Assembly (NCBI RefSeq): GCF_048323655.1
Contig: NZ_JBLUWW010000001.1
Span: 992,001 to 1,056,000 of the forward strand
Origin: Salinimicrobium soli
GTDB lineage: Bacteria > Bacteroidota > Bacteroidia > Flavobacteriales > Flavobacteriaceae
Length of the DNA stretch: 64,000 nt
Reading direction: 5' to 3'
Shown: piece after piece, positions 17,737 to 26,411 of the stretch
How the letters are laid out: each line of letters begins with the position of its first letter
Numbering within the stretch: the first letter of the stretch is position 1
Translations under genes and position numbers: made by a program
Notes under the pieces: generated by a model
The model's input: only the letters and a program-made list of their open reading frames with translations
Databases searched by the model: none
What the model was told of the DNA's origin: nothing

Positions 17737-18173
17737 TAGCGGGATATTTTATCCGATAGTTCGTTTTTGTCAGTTCCTTCGTCCCAGGGAAAATGTTTCT
17801 CAAGTTCTTCCCCGGCTTTGAGGATTCCATTGATTAACCCCTGTTTGAAATTGCCTTTTTTGAATTGAGCTACGATCTCGTCTTTGGTGGTTTCCCAGAA
17901 ATCTTTTGGCACTACCTCATTAATTCCTTTATCTCCGTAGATGACGAAGTTGCGGTCTTCTATGGCTACATAGATCAGGACCCCATTATTTTCCCTGGTG
18001 TTGTCCATCTTCAGAAGATGGAACACTTCCATGGCGCGGGGCCAAATATCTCCCTTGCAGGTTTTCTCGATATGTACCCGAATTTCTCCTGAGGTTTTTT
18101 TCTCAGCCTGCCTTATGGCTTCTACCACTTCTTCCTCTTCCGTTTCAGAAAGAAATTCTTCGATCTTTGCCAT
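17736..18173 (-). CDS. TPM-domain protein (short, cytoplasmic)
   Basis: 145 residues without signal peptide: EEEVVEAIRQAEKKTSGEIRVHIEK ... NGVLIYVAIEDRNFVIYGDKGINEVV ... QFKKGNFKQGLINGI. It is a second TPM domain that lacks the membrane segment and Gly tail. Encoded between lemA and the YgcG-type gene (12-bp gap upstream, 1-base overlap downstream), so the three are one operon and probably one membrane-associated assembly; that last point is inference. Confidence 0.88.
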   Translation of the reverse strand: MAKIEEFLSETEEEEVVEAIRQAEKKTSGEIRVHIEKTCKGDIWPRAMEVFHLLKMDNTRENNGVLIYVAIEDRNFVIYGDKGINEVVPKDFWETTKDEIVAQFKKGNFKQGLINGILKAGEELEKHFPWDEGTDKNELSDKISR

Positions 18174-18185
18174 AGTATTTGTTTT

Positions 18186-18782
18186 TTAGAAGTCGAATTC
18201 TACCTGCGGAGCGGTTTCTGCTCCCTGGTCAGCTTCGTATACCGGCATACGGTCAAAACCATAGATCCCGGTGATCATATTGTTAGGAAACTGCCTGATG
18301 TACTTGTTGTAATCGGTCACCCACTCGTTGTAGCGATTTCTGGCCACATTGATGCGGTTCTCGGTTCCTTCCAGTTGAGATTGCAGCTGCTGGAAATTCT
18401 GTGTCGCCTTTAATTCCGGATATCTTTCCACTGTTACCAAAAGTCGGGACAGGGCAGAAGATACCTGGCTTTGTGCCTGCTGGAACTGCTGCATTTGTTC
18501 CTGGGTCATATTTTCGGCATCCACATTAATGGAAGTCGCTTTTGACCTGGCTTCAATAACCTCGGTCAGGGTACTTCTTTCAAAGTCGGCCGCACCTTTA
18601 ACGGTGTTCACCAAACTTGGGATGAGATCATTTCTTCGCTGGTAGGCACTTTCAACATCAGCCCAGGACTGGCGTGCCTGTTCTTGTTTGTCAACGGCCT
18701 TGTTATAAACTCCGGCAAAAAGTAAAAAGAAGCCCAAAACAATGGCTCCAATAATTAGCAAAGGGACTAACCATTTTTTCAT
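18186..18782 (-). CDS. LemA family protein
   Basis: 198 residues: one N-terminal membrane segment (5-25) and a helical bundle with the LemA signature (YNKAVDKQEQARQSWADVESAYQRRNDLIPSLVNTVKG, about 28-64; later RYNEWVTDYNKYIRQFPNNMI). LemA proteins are membrane-anchored helical proteins of uncertain role. The order merR-lemA-TPM-TPM has gaps of 2, 12 and -1 bp. Confidence 0.93.
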   Translation of the reverse strand: MKKWLVPLLIIGAIVLGFFLLFAGVYNKAVDKQEQARQSWADVESAYQRRNDLIPSLVNTVKGAADFERSTLTEVIEARSKATSINVDAENMTQEQMQQFQQAQSQVSSALSRLLVTVERYPELKATQNFQQLQSQLEGTENRINVARNRYNEWVTDYNKYIRQFPNNMITGIYGFDRMPVYEADQGAETAPQVEFDF

Positions 18783-18784
18783 AT

Positions 18785-19114
18785 CTATAGTTGGTTTTTT
18801 AGTTTAATAAGCGTGGATTTGATATTCTCCAGTTTGCGCACGATCTCAAAGTTAGACAATGTTTTCTGGCTTTCCTCCTTTAAATGGATTTTTGCGCCTT
18901 CCAGCGTAAAACCTCTTTCTTTTACCAGATGATAGATCAGTTCGAGGTTCTTAATATCTTCCCGGGTAAACTTCCGGTTGCCCTTGGCATTTTTCTTTGG
19001 CTTGATGATATCAAACTCCTTCTCCCAGAATCTAATTAGGGAGGTGTTCACGCCAAAGGCCTCAGCGACTTCGCCTATCCCGTAATACAATTTTTCAGGA
19101 AGGTCTACGTGCAT
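18785..19114 (-). CDS. MerR-family transcriptional regulator
   Basis: 109 residues: winged-helix MerR DNA-binding domain about 9-75 (YGIGEVAEAFGVNTSLIRFWEKEF ... RKFTREDIKNLELIYHLV) then a short helical tail. It has no cysteine-rich or drug-binding effector domain, like the small MerR proteins of flavobacteria. The start overlaps the stop of the M23 peptidase gene by one base, and lemA follows 2 bp later, so all are co-transcribed. Confidence 0.88.
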   Translation of the reverse strand: MHVDLPEKLYYGIGEVAEAFGVNTSLIRFWEKEFDIIKPKKNAKGNRKFTREDIKNLELIYHLVKERGFTLEGAKIHLKEESQKTLSNFEIVRKLENIKSTLIKLKNQL

Positions 19115-20091
19115 TAATCCAGAGATTGGTTTTCTTGTTGTGACTGTTGCAGGATCTCATCATATTCTTCAGGAGACAACTGCCCATAATAGAAGTTGAT
19201 AGGATTTATCCTTTGGTCATCCTTAAAGATCTCGTAATGCAGGTGAGGGGCCTGCGAACGGCCGGTACTTCCCACATATCCTATCAGGTCTCCCCGTTTT
19301 ACCCGTTGCCCCCGGCGCACATTGTACTTGTATAAATGGCCATACAGGCTTACATATCCAAAGCCGTGATCTATCCTTATATGGTTTCCATAGCCGCTGG
19401 AGCGGTTATCGGCTCGCACCACTCTTCCATCACCGGTAGCATACACCGGAGTTCCGCGAGCGGCGGTAAAGTCCATTCCGTAGTGAAATTTTCTAACCTT
19501 GGTGAAGGGATCGGTCCGCATACCGTAGCCCGATGCCATCCGCTTCAGGTTCTCATTCTTTACAGGCATAATGGCAGGAATCGCTGCAAGGAGTTCTTCC
19601 TTATCTTCAGCAAGCGCCACGATCTCATCAAGAGAGCGCGATTGTACCACCAGGCGCTTGATAAGCATATCCATGGTCTTATTGCTCTCAATGATAAGTT
19701 TTGAATTGTCATAGCCTTCCAGATCCCTGTATCGGTTTATACCGCCAAAGCCGGCAAGACGCTGCTCTTCCGGAACAGGATTGGCCTCAAAATAAAGTCT
19801 GTAGATATTATTGTCCCTGTCCTCAACATTGGCCAATACCTGTTGTACCTGGTCCATTTTTCGATTGAGAAGTTCGTACTGGAGCGTCATGTTGTCCAGT
19901 TCCCGTTTCAGAGCTTTTTCTTTTGGAGTTTCGAGTTCGGGAATGTTGAGGTAGATCACGAGGAGGATGAATCCGGCAAGGAAGGCTCCCACTATACTCA
20001 ATAAGGCAATTCCAATGCGGCGGCCCTTCTTGCGCTTGATCTTTTTGTAAGAAAGGGTCTCGCTGTCGTAATAATATTTAACCTTCGACAT
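19114..20091 (-). CDS. M23 (LytM) peptidoglycan peptidase, membrane-anchored
   Basis: 325 residues: cytoplasmic basic N-terminus, one membrane helix about 27-49, helical/coiled region about 55-95, and a LytM domain about 185-295 with the full zinc set H203, D207 (HYGMDFTAARG), H252 (LYGHL) and H283/H285 (PHLHYE). It is therefore likely catalytically active, cutting peptidoglycan cross-links in the periplasm. First gene of the leftward group; it diverges from alaS with a 134-bp shared upstream region. Confidence 0.92.
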   Translation of the reverse strand: MSKVKYYYDSETLSYKKIKRKKGRRIGIALLSIVGAFLAGFILLVIYLNIPELETPKEKALKRELDNMTLQYELLNRKMDQVQQVLANVEDRDNNIYRLYFEANPVPEEQRLAGFGGINRYRDLEGYDNSKLIIESNKTMDMLIKRLVVQSRSLDEIVALAEDKEELLAAIPAIMPVKNENLKRMASGYGMRTDPFTKVRKFHYGMDFTAARGTPVYATGDGRVVRADNRSSGYGNHIRIDHGFGYVSLYGHLYKYNVRRGQRVKRGDLIGYVGSTGRSQAPHLHYEIFKDDQRINPINFYYGQLSPEEYDEILQQSQQENQSLD

Positions 20092-20105
20092 AAGTTAAAT
20101 TATGC

Positions 20106-20146
20106 TATTTTTGCGTTACTGTAAATGTTGCAAAAACAGTGCAACA
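20106..20146 (+). promoter_or_regulatory. alaS promoter -7 box and leader hairpin
   Basis: TATTTTTG at 20106-20113 matches TAnnTTTG; a clean -33 element is not evident. In the leader just after it, TGTTGC (20126-20131) and GCAACA (20141-20146) form a 6-bp perfect stem with a 9-nt A-rich loop. The alaS ATG is 80 bp further on. A role in alaS control is inference. Confidence 0.4.
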
Positions 20147-20225
20147 ATAGCCTGAGAAACGAACAAATATAAAAATTGTTTTCTCCACGGCATAATATAA
20201 TGAAAAATCAAAATTACCTTCTTGC

Positions 20226-22838
20226 ATGAGATCCCAGGATATCCGTACTAAATTTCTTGAATTCTTCCAGTCCAAAGACCATAAGATCGTTGCTTCGGCA
20301 CCCATGGTTATAAAAAATGATCCCACGCTGATGTTCACTAACGCCGGAATGAACCAGTTCAAGGAATACTTTTTGGGCAATGGTACACCCGAAAGTCCGC
20401 GGGTGACAGATACTCAAAAATGCCTTAGGGTGAGCGGAAAGCACAATGACCTGGAAGAGGTGGGGAAAGACACCTATCACCACACCATGTTCGAGATGCT
20501 TGGTAACTGGAGTTTTGGTGACTACTTCAAAAAGGAGGCTATCCAGTGGGCCTGGGAATTGCTCACAGAAGTTTATAAGATCGACAAAGACATACTCTAT
20601 GTTTCCATTTTTGAAGGGAATGAAGAGGAAGATATTCCCGTAGATCAGGAAGCGTTGGATCTTTGGAAGCAAATTGTTCCTGAAGACCGGATCATCTACG
20701 GAAACAAAAAAGATAACTTCTGGGAAATGGGCGATCAGGGCCCTTGCGGACCTTCTTCTGAAATTCATGTAGACCTGAGGTCTGCCGAAGAAAAGGCCAA
20801 AGTGCCGGGAAGAGACCTGGTCAACCAGGATCATCCGCTGGTAGTGGAGATATGGAACCTTGTATTCATCCAGTTCAACCGAAAGGCTGATGGTTCGCTT
20901 GAAAAACTTCCGGCCCGCCATGTGGACACCGGAATGGGCTTTGAAAGGCTGTGTATGGTATTGCAGGGAGTGAAGTCCAATTACGATACCGATGTGTTCA
21001 CTCCGCTGATCAACGAAATACAGAAGATCACCAATTCCGACTATGGAAAAAACGAAGAAACAGATATCGCCATTCGTGTGATCGCAGATCACGTGCGGGC
21101 GGTAAGCTTTGCAATAGCCGACGGGCAGCTGCCCGGAAGCACTGGTGCGGGATATGTGATAAGAAGAATCCTTAGAAGGGCCATTCGTTACGGTTTTACC
21201 TTCCTGGGTCAAAAAGAAGCTTTCGTGTACAAATTGGTGGATACCCTTTCCAAACAAATGGGAGAAGCATTCCCTGAGCTTAAAGCCCAGCAAAATCTTT
21301 GCGAGAACGTGATAAGGGAGGAAGAAAATTCCTTTTTACGCACCTTAGATCAGGGACTGGTATTGCTGGACCAGATCATGAAAGAGTCCAAAGACAAAAA
21401 AGTGTCCGGTAAAAAGGCTTTCGAGCTTTATGATACCTACGGTTTTCCTATTGACCTTACCGCGCTTATCCTGAATGAAAAAGGTTATTCCCTGGATCAA
21501 AAGGAATTTGAGGCTGAACTTCAGAAGCAGAAAGACCGTTCCAGAAGTGCGTCTAAAGTGACTTCGGGCGACTGGGAAGTGATCTCAGAAGCCGAGACTG
21601 AAGGCTTTGTAGGTTATGACAGCCTGGAAGCCGAAGTGAAGATCCTTCGCTACCGTAAGGTAGAATCCAAAAAAGAAGGGGAGATGTATCAGCTTGTTTT
21701 CAATAAAACCCCTTTCTATCCCGAAGGAGGAGGCCAGGTGGGTGACCGCGGAGTACTTGAAAGTCACGATGGGGAAGTAGTTTACATCACCGATACCCGA
21801 AAAGAGAACAATCTTATAATTCATCTTACAAAGGATCTTCCTAAAGATCCTGCTGCCGACTTTAAAGCAGTGGTCAATGCAGCGCGACGCGCGCGTACAG
21901 CGGCCAATCACTCGGCTACGCATTTATTGCACCAGGCTCTGAGAAAGGTGCTGGGTACACATGTGGAGCAAAAAGGTTCCATGGTGCAGAGCGATTACCT
22001 GCGGTTTGACTTTTCACATTTCAGTAAGGTCTCTGCGGAAGAATTGCAGCAGATCGAGCATTTTGTGAATTCTAAGATTGCAGAAAAACTTCCTCTGGTA
22101 GAGAATCGCGAGATGACCTATGACGAAGCTATAAATGATGGTGCAATTGCCCTTTTTGGAGAGAAATACGGCGATAAGGTTCGCGCGGTTCGCTTCGGCG
22201 AATCCATGGAATTGTGTGGCGGAACACATGTGGGAAATACCTCAGATATCTGGCATTTTAAGATCATTTCTGAAGGAGCTGTGGCCTCAGGTATACGTCG
22301 TATTGAAGCCATAACTTCGGAAGCGGCCAAGGATTATTTTGTCGCTCAGACAGAAACTTTCAGTGAGATAAAAGCAGTTTTGAAGAATGCAAAGGATCCG
22401 GTGAAAGCGGTGGTCAATCTGCAGGAAGAAAATGCTGAACTAAAAAAGCAGATCGAAAGTCTGCTGAAGGATAAAGCGAAAAACCTAAAGACAGAACTTA
22501 AGAGCGAGATCAAAGAGCAGAATGGCGTGCATTTTCTGGCTAAGAAAGTAGATCTAGATGCCGGTGGCATTAAAGACCTTTCTTTCCAGCTGGGCGAGGA
22601 ATACAATGATCTTTTCCTCATTTTTGGAACCGAACTGGATGGGAAAGCAATCCTGTCCTGCTATATTTCCAAAGAACTGGTAGCTGAGAAAGACCTGAAT
22701 GCCGGGAAGATAGTTCGTGAGCTTGGAAAATATATACAAGGTGGCGGCGGAGGTCAGCCTTTCTACGCCACTGCTGGAGGTAAGAATCCGGCGGGTATCA
22801 ATGAGGCTCTGCAAAAAGCAGCCGAGTACGTGAAATAA
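20226..22838 (+). CDS. alaS: Alanyl-tRNA synthetase
   Basis: 870 residues, the expected length. Class II catalytic core begins with the conserved RTKFLEFFQSKDHKIVASAPM; the editing domain has both zinc-site motifs, HSATH (about 561-565) and CGGTH (about 663-667); the C-Ala domain ends with GGGGGQPFYATAGG. Charges tRNA-Ala and edits mischarged Ser/Gly. Single gene transcript, closed by an inverted repeat at 22846-22878. The long antisense frame over its 5' third is a codon-bias shadow. Confidence 0.98.
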   Translation: MRSQDIRTKFLEFFQSKDHKIVASAPMVIKNDPTLMFTNAGMNQFKEYFLGNGTPESPRVTDTQKCLRVSGKHNDLEEVGKDTYHHTMFEMLGNWSFGDYFKKEAIQWAWELLTEVYKIDKDILYVSIFEGNEEEDIPVDQEALDLWKQIVPEDRIIYGNKKDNFWEMGDQGPCGPSSEIHVDLRSAEEKAKVPGRDLVNQDHPLVVEIWNLVFIQFNRKADGSLEKLPARHVDTGMGFERLCMVLQGVKSNYDTDVFTPLINEIQKITNSDYGKNEETDIAIRVIADHVRAVSFAIADGQLPGSTGAGYVIRRILRRAIRYGFTFLGQKEAFVYKLVDTLSKQMGEAFPELKAQQNLCENVIREEENSFLRTLDQGLVLLDQIMKESKDKKVSGKKAFELYDTYGFPIDLTALILNEKGYSLDQKEFEAELQKQKDRSRSASKVTSGDWEVISEAETEGFVGYDSLEAEVKILRYRKVESKKEGEMYQLVFNKTPFYPEGGGQVGDRGVLESHDGEVVYITDTRKENNLIIHLTKDLPKDPAADFKAVVNAARRARTAANHSATHLLHQALRKVLGTHVEQKGSMVQSDYLRFDFSHFSKVSAEELQQIEHFVNSKIAEKLPLVENREMTYDEAINDGAIALFGEKYGDKVRAVRFGESMELCGGTHVGNTSDIWHFKIISEGAVASGIRRIEAITSEAAKDYFVAQTETFSEIKAVLKNAKDPVKAVVNLQEENAELKKQIESLLKDKAKNLKTELKSEIKEQNGVHFLAKKVDLDAGGIKDLSFQLGEEYNDLFLIFGTELDGKAILSCYISKELVAEKDLNAGKIVRELGKYIQGGGGGQPFYATAGGKNPAGINEALQKAAEYVK

Positions 22839-22845
22839 TATATAC

Positions 22846-22878
22846 AGACCTCACAGGTTTCAAAAACCTGTGAGGTCT
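22846..22878. repeat. Perfect inverted repeat behind alaS (probable dispersed palindromic element)
   Basis: AGACCTCACAGGTTT (22846-22860) and its exact complement (22864-22878) around a 3-nt centre. No T-run follows, so it is not a classical terminator although it could act as one. I remember similar palindromes in other flavobacterial intergenic regions but cannot verify that here. Its right end is 2 bp from the first codon of the GSCFA reading frame. Confidence 0.8.
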
Positions 22879-22955
22879 AAATTTCTCCAAATATCGACTT
22901 CAGGACCAAAATACCCGTTCACCCAAAAGAGCCGAAGTTCACTTACGACTCCAAG

Positions 22956-23831
22956 GTGCTCTTGCTGGGTTCTTGTTTTGTTGAGAATATTGGAAAGAAA
23001 CTTGAATACTTTAAGTTTCAGAACAAGCTGAATCCCTTCGGAATTCTCTTTCATCCTTCGGCTATTAGGAATTTTCTGGAAAAGGTTAGCCAAAAACACC
23101 ATTTTTCGGAAGAAGATATTTTTTATTTCAACGAGACCTGGCATAGTTACCAGGCACATTCAGATCTTAACAGTAGTCAAAAAGAGGAAATTCTTTCCCG
23201 TCTCAATTCAGCAGTTTCAGAAAGTTTTGAATTTCTAAAGACTGCGACTCATGTGGTGATCACTTCGGGAACTGCCTGGGGTTACCGGTTAAAGGAAACT
23301 GGAAAAACAGTGGCCAACTGCCATAAAGTGCCGCAGAAGAATTTTTCAAAGGAACTACAGGAGGTAAAGGAAGATCTGCTGAAATGTGTACAGATCATCC
23401 GGGAAATGAATCCTTCAGCTGCGGTTATATTCACGGTTTCTCCCGTTCGACATTTAAAAGACGGACATATAGAGAACCAGGTTTCTAAAGCCAAATTGAT
23501 CCAGGCCGTTTACGAGATCACTTTAAAAGAGGAGAAGGTGGAGTACTTTCCGTCATACGAGATCATGATGGATGAACTTCGCGATTACAGGTTCTATTCC
23601 GAAGATATGCTGCACCCAAATCAGACCGCCATTGACTATATCTGGGAGAAATTCAGTGAGAGCTGGATATCTTCCGAAGCAGCCGGCACAATGAAAAAAA
23701 TCGACGGTATTCAAAAAGGCCTTTTACACCGGCCCTTCAATCCGGCTTCTGAAGCTCACCAAAAATTCACACGGGAACTGCAGGAGAAGATTGCAGCGCT
23801 GCAGGAGAAACATCCCCATATGAAGTTCTAA
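22956..23831 (+). CDS. GSCFA-domain protein (true start unclear)
   Basis: From the GTG at 22956 the frame encodes 291 residues starting VLLLGSCFVENIGKKLEYF, the namesake GSCFA motif; the fold is an SGNH-like hydrolase of unknown substrate, with TSGTAWGY and a late DMLHPNQTAIDYIW (Asp/His) motif. However, in-frame homology-like sequence (DFRTKIPVHPKEPKFTYDSK) continues upstream to about 22893, where no ATG, GTG, TTG or CTG exists; the frame is blocked by TAA at 22878-22880 inside the palindrome edge. So either a rare AUU/AUC/AUA start is used, the start was destroyed, or the GTG gives a shortened N-terminus. No signal peptide. Confidence 0.75.
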   Translation: MLLLGSCFVENIGKKLEYFKFQNKLNPFGILFHPSAIRNFLEKVSQKHHFSEEDIFYFNETWHSYQAHSDLNSSQKEEILSRLNSAVSESFEFLKTATHVVITSGTAWGYRLKETGKTVANCHKVPQKNFSKELQEVKEDLLKCVQIIREMNPSAAVIFTVSPVRHLKDGHIENQVSKAKLIQAVYEITLKEEKVEYFPSYEIMMDELRDYRFYSEDMLHPNQTAIDYIWEKFSESWISSEAAGTMKKIDGIQKGLLHRPFNPASEAHQKFTRELQEKIAALQEKHPHMKF

Positions 23832-23889
23832 TCAGAAATCTTCACATTTCCTTGTAAGAAGGCCCCGAGCTTATTTGTAACTTTAGGAT

Positions 23890-24504
23890 ATGAAGAAAAT
23901 TTTATCTGGCGCTTTACTGGTATTGCTGGTGGTTTTTGTATTTCGCTATTGTGAGAACAGAAATGCCGAACGAGACCGGTTGGAGGAAAGTTCGCAATTG
24001 ATACAGCAACAAATAAAGAATGTAGGAAAATTGGTGGTCACCGAAGGCACTTTTTCACAGGTCTTCACGTATAAAGATTCCCGAAAATTCTACCTGGATG
24101 TGCTTTCAGCACGGAAAAAGGCATTGATCGTTGTTAACACTAAAGCCACTGTGGCTTACGATCTGAGCAAACTGGAGGTTGAGGTGGATGAGAAGAACAA
24201 GACGGTGATCATCACTCATATTCCCAAAGAAGAGATCTCTATTTATCCAGACATCCAGTATTACGACGTGACGCAGGATTATCTCAACCAGTTCGAAGCT
24301 GAAGATTACAACCTTATCAAGAAGCGAATCACGAGATCGATCAGGAAAAAGGTAGAAAATTCACCGCTGAAGACCAACGCTAAAAACCGGCTGATAAGCG
24401 AACTTCAAAAGATCTATATACTCACAAACACCCTTGGCTGGACTTTGAAGTATAACAATGAAGCGATAAAAGATCCGCAGGAAATGGAAAGGATAAAGCT
24501 TTAA
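23890..24504 (+). CDS. DUF4230 family protein, membrane-anchored
   Basis: 204 residues with one N-terminal hydrophobic anchor (about 4-21, short) followed by the DUF4230 body (GKLVVTEGTFSQVFTYKDS ... DLSKLEVEVDEKNKTVIITHIPKEEISIYPDI). Function unknown. It converges on the aromatic hydroxylase gene with 6 bp between stops; an AAGCTTT/AAAGCTT repeat at the junction may serve both as terminator. Confidence 0.85.
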   Translation: MKKILSGALLVLLVVFVFRYCENRNAERDRLEESSQLIQQQIKNVGKLVVTEGTFSQVFTYKDSRKFYLDVLSARKKALIVVNTKATVAYDLSKLEVEVDEKNKTVIITHIPKEEISIYPDIQYYDVTQDYLNQFEAEDYNLIKKRITRSIRKKVENSPLKTNAKNRLISELQKIYILTNTLGWTLKYNNEAIKDPQEMERIKL

Positions 24505-24510
24505 AAAAGC

Positions 24511-26268
24511 TTAACCTGCCACATAATCAGATTTTACCAGGTTGACTCCGCCATCGATGAGATGGGCAACTTCCGGCCGTTCTGATTTTACCTTTTCCAG
24601 ATGTTCAAGTACCTCATGGGCGAGCTTCTCATCCTTTTCATAGGCCAGTTCAAAGATCTCTACAGAAAGCAGCCAGTCTTTTTGGTGGTGTTTTTTCAGT
24701 ATATCAAAAGCGGCCTCCAAAGAGAACTTGGTATTCTTGCCTTCCCGGATATTCCTAACCGACTCATAAAGGGATTCCAGTTCTTCCCTTTCCGGAGTTT
24801 TCTTGCTCTTAATAGTGGTTGAAGAAGGTGTATGGGTGATCATGTCGAACGAATGCCAGTCGGCGGGGCCTGCAAAGGCCGAGATAACCTCTTTCCCAAC
24901 GGCCATATCAAATTTACCCCATTCGGGTTTGAAGAGAACTTCATCTCCGTAGGTAACAGTGCAATCTTTTAAACTGATCAAGATGATCTTACCCTGCAGG
25001 TTTCTCGTGCCGGTAATGATCTCTCCTTTTACCACCACTCCTCCTTCAAATTCGAAGGTGATCTTTTCTCCCTCATAAATATCATAGGCACGAAGATCTC
25101 TCGGACTCATGTCTTCGATCGCCAGGTTTATGCCTTTTAACCTGCCAACAGGAGAGCCAAAACCATCAGGATGGTTTTCGGTGCCGTGGCCTACGAGCTC
25201 TTTTTCACGGGAGGCAAGCGCTGTCTTTCCGGTGGTCTGGAAGAAGACCGGTTTTCCTTCGTGTTCGATCACTCTGGTGAAATTACCGGATACCTGTAGT
25301 CCGGTGCTCAGTTCTATACTGCCAATGTTCTTGGAGTTGATCAGTTTTTTTAAACCTTCCAATCCTCCCACCCGCAGGGCCATTCTATTTGCAAATTCTT
25401 CCAGAACGGAGCTCAAATGAGCGAAGTCCGGAGTCACAAAAAGTTGAGGCTGAGGTTTGGTGATATCGAAGTCCTGTTTGGCGGCTTCAATGGTGTAAGG
25501 GATCTTTTTTACTTTATCGGTCATACACCAGGCGCTTTCTCCAATAGAGGAGAGGAGCCCCGCGCCATAGATCTTCGGATTTTCCAGTGTACCTATCAAT
25601 CCGTATTCTACAGTCCACCAGTGCAGGTTCCTTATTTGTGCCATCTCGCTCTGGTCCCGCAGGTCATTCTGCAGTTCATCCACCTTTTTTTCAGCGGCGG
25701 CTATTTCTTCTTCCGGAGTATCTTCTGCTTCCTTGATTATTGACAGGTGCCTGATGGCTTCATATATCTCATAATCTTTAGCACTGGAAATGGCTTTACA
25801 TCCTATTTCTCCGAAGCGACGCAGGTATTCAGCATACTCAGGATTTGCAATGATGGGAGCATGACCCGCGCCTTCGTGAATGATATCGGGGGCGGGGGTA
25901 TATTCAATATGTTCCAACTGTCTGATGTCACTGGCTATCACTAGTACGTTATAGGCCTGGAATTCCATAAAAGCGGCCGGCGGAATAAATCCATCAACAG
26001 CTACTGCTGCCCAGCCAATTTCTTTTAGGATCCTGTTCATTCCGTACATGTTCGGAATGTGATCTATGGAAATTCCCGTTTGCCGGAGTCCGTCGAGGTA
26101 AGAGGAGTGCGCTACCTTACTTAGGTATTCCACATTCTTCCGCATAACATATCTCCATACCGCCTGGTTGATCGCAGTATACTCCTCATAATTCTGAGGT
26201 TTGATAAACTGTTTTAAATGCGCCGGCAGGCGATCTATTATTTCGTTCGATTCAAAATTATTTTCCAT
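24511..26268 (-). CDS. Aromatic amino acid hydroxylase (phenylalanine 4-monooxygenase type) with C-terminal extension
   Basis: 585 residues. The iron site of pterin-dependent hydroxylases is present: H131 and H136 in HEGAGHAP and E221 in WWTVEYGLIG. Catalytic part about 20-330; the remaining 250 residues form an extension with beta-rich (GEKITFEFEGGVVVKGEIITG) and helical sections not found in the 280-residue proteobacterial PhhA, but usual in Bacteroidota homologues. The reaction is Phe to Tyr with tetrahydropterin and O2; Phe specificity is inferred. No pterin recycling gene is adjacent. Confidence 0.88.
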   Translation of the reverse strand: MENNFESNEIIDRLPAHLKQFIKPQNYEEYTAINQAVWRYVMRKNVEYLSKVAHSSYLDGLRQTGISIDHIPNMYGMNRILKEIGWAAVAVDGFIPPAAFMEFQAYNVLVIASDIRQLEHIEYTPAPDIIHEGAGHAPIIANPEYAEYLRRFGEIGCKAISSAKDYEIYEAIRHLSIIKEAEDTPEEEIAAAEKKVDELQNDLRDQSEMAQIRNLHWWTVEYGLIGTLENPKIYGAGLLSSIGESAWCMTDKVKKIPYTIEAAKQDFDITKPQPQLFVTPDFAHLSSVLEEFANRMALRVGGLEGLKKLINSKNIGSIELSTGLQVSGNFTRVIEHEGKPVFFQTTGKTALASREKELVGHGTENHPDGFGSPVGRLKGINLAIEDMSPRDLRAYDIYEGEKITFEFEGGVVVKGEIITGTRNLQGKIILISLKDCTVTYGDEVLFKPEWGKFDMAVGKEVISAFAGPADWHSFDMITHTPSSTTIKSKKTPEREELESLYESVRNIREGKNTKFSLEAAFDILKKHHQKDWLLSVEIFELAYEKDEKLAHEVLEHLEKVKSERPEVAHLIDGGVNLVKSDYVAG

Positions 26269-26360
26269 AAATATTTCCTGTAAAGCCAGGTTTAAAGATA
26301 CAAAAAAATTGAGTTTGTAAGTCTTTGAGGCAGTGTGGATAAGCGGGTGCTCAAAATAAA

Positions 26361-26393
26361 AAAGCCGCTAAAAATTGATTTTTAGCAGCTTAA
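26361..26393 (-). terminator. Terminator of the DUF4136 gene
   Basis: GCTAAAAA/TTTTTAGC stem extended by AAGC/GCTT with one mismatch, centred at 26377; on the minus strand the hairpin is followed by a T-rich stretch. It ends the DUF5522-hutU-DUF4136 transcript. Confidence 0.75.
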
Positions 26394-26411
26394 TTTTGGG
26401 GGGCAAAATCT

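Noticed and set aside
20214..21293. 359-codon open frame antisense to alaS
   Set aside because: It lies opposite the alaS catalytic domain, has no recognisable motif, and is explained by codon bias on the coding strand.
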